Part shown: positions 59,709 to 64,000 of the stretch, piece after piece
Layout: each line of letters opens with the position of its first letter
Numbering within the stretch: position 1 is the first letter of the stretch
NCBI RefSeq assembly: GCF_010729485.1
Contig: NZ_AP022609.1
Coordinates: 4,154,001 to 4,218,000, forward strand
From: Mycolicibacter hiberniae
GTDB lineage: Bacteria; Actinomycetota; Actinomycetes; Mycobacteriales; Mycobacteriaceae
Reading direction: 5' to 3'
DNA: 64,000 bases
The notes under the pieces: generated by a model
The model's input: the letters and a program-made list of their open reading frames with translations, nothing else
Database searches by the model: none
What the model was told of the DNA's origin: nothing
Program-made: the position numbers and the translations under genes

Positions 59709-61403
59709 TTACAGCTGCCGGATGGCCTCGATACGCGCCCGCAACTGATCCGACGTCGCCGCCGCCACCGGGGGGCCGCCGCAGATCCGGCGCAATTCGT
59801 TGTGGATCCAGCCGTGCGGCTTGCCGAGACGATGATGTGCCGCCGACACCAGCGCGTTGAGTTCGTGACGCAGCGCCCGCAACTGACCATGCGTGGTCAC
59901 CGGTGCAGGAGCGGCCCCACCCGCGGCCGCCACCTTCGAGCGGCGGTCCAACTGCTCTTCCTGGCGTCGCCGCAGCAGGTCACGCATCTGGTCGGGGTCG
60001 AGCAATCCCGGGATGCCCAGGTAGTCGGCCTCTTCCTCACTGCCGGCGGGGGTGGCGGTGCCGAACGAGGCGCCGTCGAAGATCACCTGGTCCAGCTCGG
60101 CGTCGGCCCCCAACGATTCGAATTTGTTCTCCATTTCCGAGGGCTCGTCGCGACGGCGCTCGGCCTCGGCGAACTCGTCGCGCTCGGACTCCCGGTGGGG
60201 TTTGCCCAGCACGTGGTTGCGCTGCTGTTCGAGTTCGCTGGCCAGGCCCAGCAGTGACGGCACCGACGGCAGGAAGATGCTGGCGGTCTCCCCGGGGCGC
60301 CGTGACCGCACGAACCGGCCGATCACCTGAGCGAAGAACAACGGGGTGGACGCGCTCGTGGCGTAGACGCCGACCGCCAGCCGGGGCACGTCGACGCCTT
60401 CGGAGACCATCCGCACCGCCACCAGCCAGGGGCTAGTGGCGGCGGAGAACTGCGCGATCTTGTCTGAGGCCCCGGCGTCGTCGGAGAGCACCACGGTGGG
60501 CGCCTCCCCGGTGAGGTTCGTCAGCAGCTTGGCGTAGGCCCTGGCCGCCTTCTGATCCGAGGCGATGATCATGCCGCCCGCATCGGCCATGCCGCCGTCA
60601 CGCAACTGGCGCAGCCGTTTGTCCGCGGCGGTGATCACCGCCGGCATCCATTCCCCGGCCGGGTCCAGTGCAGTGCGCCATGCGCGGGCGGTGTACTCGG
60701 CGGTCAGCGGCTCGCCGAGCCGGGCCGAGTATTCCTCGCCGGCGCTGTCACGCCAGCGCGCTTCGCCGGAGTAGGCCATGAACACCACCGGGCGCACCAC
60801 GCCGTCGGCCAGCGCATCGGTGTAGCCGTAGGTGTCATCAGCCACCGACCGCAGGTGGCCGGCACCGTCGGGCTCGTAGTTGACGAACGGGATCGGGCTG
60901 TCGTCGCTGCGGAACGGGGTTCCGGTCAACGCCAGCCGGCGAGTCGCGTCGGAGAACGCTTCCCGGATGCCGTCGCCCCAGCTCTTGGCGTCGCCGCCGT
61001 GGTGGATCTCGTCGAAGATCACCAGTGTCTTCATGGCCTCGGTGCGCACCCGGTGCCGGGCCGGGTGGCTGGCGACTTGGGCGTAGGTCACGACGACGCC
61101 GTGGTACTCCGCGCTGGTCTGCGAGTCGGAGTTGGAAAACCGCGGATCCAGGGCGATGCCGTGGGCCGCGGCGGCTGAGGCCCACTGCACCTTGAGGTGC
61201 TCGGTGGGGACCACGATCGTGATCCGCTCGACGGTGCGGTCGGCCAGCAGTTCGGCCACGATGCGCAGAGCGAACGTCGTCTTACCGGCGCCGGGGGTGG
61301 CGACCATCAGGAAATCTCGTGGCTTGGCGCTCAGATAGCGCACCAAAGCCCGGCGTTGCCAGCCCCGCAAAGCCCGGGTGCTGGGCGCTGGTTCAGCCCG
61401 CAC
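59709..61403 (-). CDS. SF2 DEAD/DEAH-box helicase
   Basis: 564 residues. Motif I TPGAGKTTFA, II VIFDEIHHGG, III LTGTPFRSD, V VRMVSEGVDVPRL, VI QVIGRFVRSRR. The C-terminal third is charged and lacks a nuclease. The helicase core resembles type I restriction and XPB-type enzymes, but no methylase or specificity subunit is near, so a repair or RNA role is equally likely. GTG 61403 with an AGGAG site. Confidence 0.88.
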   Translation of the reverse strand: MRAEPAPSTRALRGWQRRALVRYLSAKPRDFLMVATPGAGKTTFALRIVAELLADRTVERITIVVPTEHLKVQWASAAAAHGIALDPRFSNSDSQTSAEYHGVVVTYAQVASHPARHRVRTEAMKTLVIFDEIHHGGDAKSWGDGIREAFSDATRRLALTGTPFRSDDSPIPFVNYEPDGAGHLRSVADDTYGYTDALADGVVRPVVFMAYSGEARWRDSAGEEYSARLGEPLTAEYTARAWRTALDPAGEWMPAVITAADKRLRQLRDGGMADAGGMIIASDQKAARAYAKLLTNLTGEAPTVVLSDDAGASDKIAQFSAATSPWLVAVRMVSEGVDVPRLAVGVYATSASTPLFFAQVIGRFVRSRRPGETASIFLPSVPSLLGLASELEQQRNHVLGKPHRESERDEFAEAERRRDEPSEMENKFESLGADAELDQVIFDGASFGTATPAGSEEEADYLGIPGLLDPDQMRDLLRRRQEEQLDRRSKVAAAGGAAPAPVTTHGQLRALRHELNALVSAAHHRLGKPHGWIHNELRRICGGPPVAAATSDQLRARIEAIRQL

Positions 61404-61446
61404 CCGGTCTCCTATCTGATCAAGATCGAAGTCTAGGGCAAGCCGA

Positions 61447-61452
61447 TAGCAT
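61447..61452 (+). promoter_or_regulatory. -10 box for leaderless M24 peptidase mRNA
   Basis: TAGCAT, 7 nt before GTG 61460. Confidence 0.5.
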
Positions 61453-61459
61453 CGCTGGT

Positions 61460-62170
61460 GTGTCCACCCCGCCGGAACCGGAATCCGTTCGAGTCGAGCG
61501 GCTTCGCGACGCGCAGGCCAAGGCGGGCGCCCTGTTCGACGAAATCGAGCGCCGCGCCATGATCCGCCCCGGAGTCGGCGAGCGCCGCCTTTCCGAGGAG
61601 ATCGCCGCGCTCGCCGCCGACCTGTTCGGGGTGACGCGGCACTGGCATCGGCGGGTGGTGCGGGCCGGGGAGAACACCCTGCTGCCGTTCCGCGCCGACC
61701 CGCCGGACCGGGTCATCACCGACGACGACATCGTCTACCTGGACCTGGGGCCGATCTTCGAGCAGTGGGAGGCCGACTTCGGCCGCACCTTTGTGCTCGG
61801 CGGTGCTGATGCTGACCCGGACAAGCTGGCGCTGCGCGACGCGCTGCCCCGGGTGTGGAATGCCGGCCGGGAGTTCTTCGAGGCCCACGCCGACGTCACC
61901 GGTGCGCAGCTGTTCGACCACGTCGTCGGCTTGGCCCGGGACGAGGGCCTGGAGTTCGGTGCACCGATCGCCGGACACCTGCTGGGGGAGTTTCCGCACA
62001 AGAAGATCAGCGGGGACGAAGCCCGGTTCTACGTCGCGCCCGGTTCCGATGAACGGATGCGCCGGACCGACGCCACCGGCCGGGTGTGTCACTGGATCCT
62101 CGAGGTTCACCTGGTGAACCGCGCCCGCGGGTTCGGGGGTTTCTACGAGCAGCTGCTCGACATCGTCTGA
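61460..62170 (+). CDS. M24-family metallopeptidase (Xaa-Pro type)
   Basis: 236 residues, only the pita-bread catalytic domain. Metal ligands in order: Asp in VYLDLGPIF, Asp in EADFGRTF, His in IAGHLLGEFPH, Glu in WILEVHL and Glu in GGFYEQLLDI. Lacks the N-terminal domain of full Xaa-Pro dipeptidases. Might act on Xaa-Pro dipeptides. GTG 61460 is fixed by the leaderless box. Confidence 0.85.
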   Translation: MSTPPEPESVRVERLRDAQAKAGALFDEIERRAMIRPGVGERRLSEEIAALAADLFGVTRHWHRRVVRAGENTLLPFRADPPDRVITDDDIVYLDLGPIFEQWEADFGRTFVLGGADADPDKLALRDALPRVWNAGREFFEAHADVTGAQLFDHVVGLARDEGLEFGAPIAGHLLGEFPHKKISGDEARFYVAPGSDERMRRTDATGRVCHWILEVHLVNRARGFGGFYEQLLDIV

Positions 62171-62219
62171 GGCCCGGTTGACCGGCCGGATCGCCCCCTG
62201 CCGGATCCGAGCTGGCAAC

Positions 62220-62246
62220 CTTGCACTCTCCATGGCCGAGTGCTAA
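62220..62246. promoter_or_regulatory. CIRCE operator 1 (HrcA)
   Basis: CTTGCACTC, 9-bp spacer, GAGTGCTAA. The right arm is perfect; the left arm has two mismatches against TTAGCACTC. Confidence 0.8.
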
Positions 62247-62254
62247 AAATGACA

Positions 62255-62281
62255 TTGGCACTCGCGACCAGTGAGTGCTAG
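62255..62281. promoter_or_regulatory. CIRCE operator 2 (HrcA)
   Basis: TTGGCACTC, 9-bp spacer, GAGTGCTAG. One mismatch in each arm. About 115 bp before groEL2, so HrcA repression released on heat shock is expected. Confidence 0.9.

Positions 62282-64000
<1,719 letters not shown>

Overview
The window is high-GC actinobacterial chromosome, clearly mycobacterial. Its backbone runs in the same order and orientation as the Mycobacterium tuberculosis stretch Rv0389-Rv0440 (purT, rhodanese, metZ ... fadE7 ... fgd1 ... pknG/glnH/glnX, mutT3, thiE, thiO-S-G, lpqL ... thiD-thiC ... ctpH, xthA, def, virR, sodC ... pssA, psd, moeA2, groEL2). It is not the M. tuberculosis complex, because many blocks differ. 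Rv numbers are recalled from family knowledge; no search was run.

Layout. 0-4.4 kb: purT 3' end, rhodanese, metZ, an SDR, and an acyl-CoA dehydrogenase (fadE7). 4.4-13.4 kb: an accessory block where M. tuberculosis carries mmpL1/mmpS1/fadD30/pks6. It holds a 994-residue PGRS-repeat protein with an ordinary Sec signal peptide, a divergent small secreted protein with a related mature N-terminus, a phosphodiesterase, a cation/proton antiporter with a divergent TrkA-type gene, a methyltransferase and a haemophore-like protein. 13.5-21 kb: MBL hydrolase, fgd1 (pta-ackA is absent next to it), a cupin, and the glnX-glnH-pknG amino-acid-sensing operon. 20.5-34 kb: mutT3, thiamine genes in three units, with a TPP riboswitch before thiC. 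Between them lie an SGNH hydrolase, lpqL with an apparently inactivated tandem paralogue, a double-TetR regulator, a flavin monooxygenase pseudogene and a fabH-like gene.

34-45 kb: an MFS exporter; an Mg2+-sensing M-box riboswitch followed by a leader ORF and a 64-residue protein; the ctpH P-type ATPase between two small accessory genes; xthA, GNAT, def. 44.5-48.2 kb: Rv0430-like, virR, sodC, the glutamate-cysteine ligase-like gene and a LON-domain protein. 48.2-51 kb: an inserted TetR/P450/VOC island with an SDR remnant and two matching candidate operators. 51-57.6 kb: AAA ATPase, secreted chorismate mutase, pssA-psd, moeA2, SDR. 57.6-62.2 kb: inserted bPH2 membrane pair, SF2 helicase and M24 peptidase. 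From 62.4 kb: groEL2 (hsp65) behind two CIRCE operators, running off the window.

Cross-cutting signals: two copies of a 57-bp palindromic element, each supplying the stop codon of the upstream gene; one tandem-repeat family at two distant loci (period 57 and 56 bp); and about a dozen genes with a TANNNT box 6-8 nt before the start codon, which implies leaderless mRNAs and helped choose several starts.
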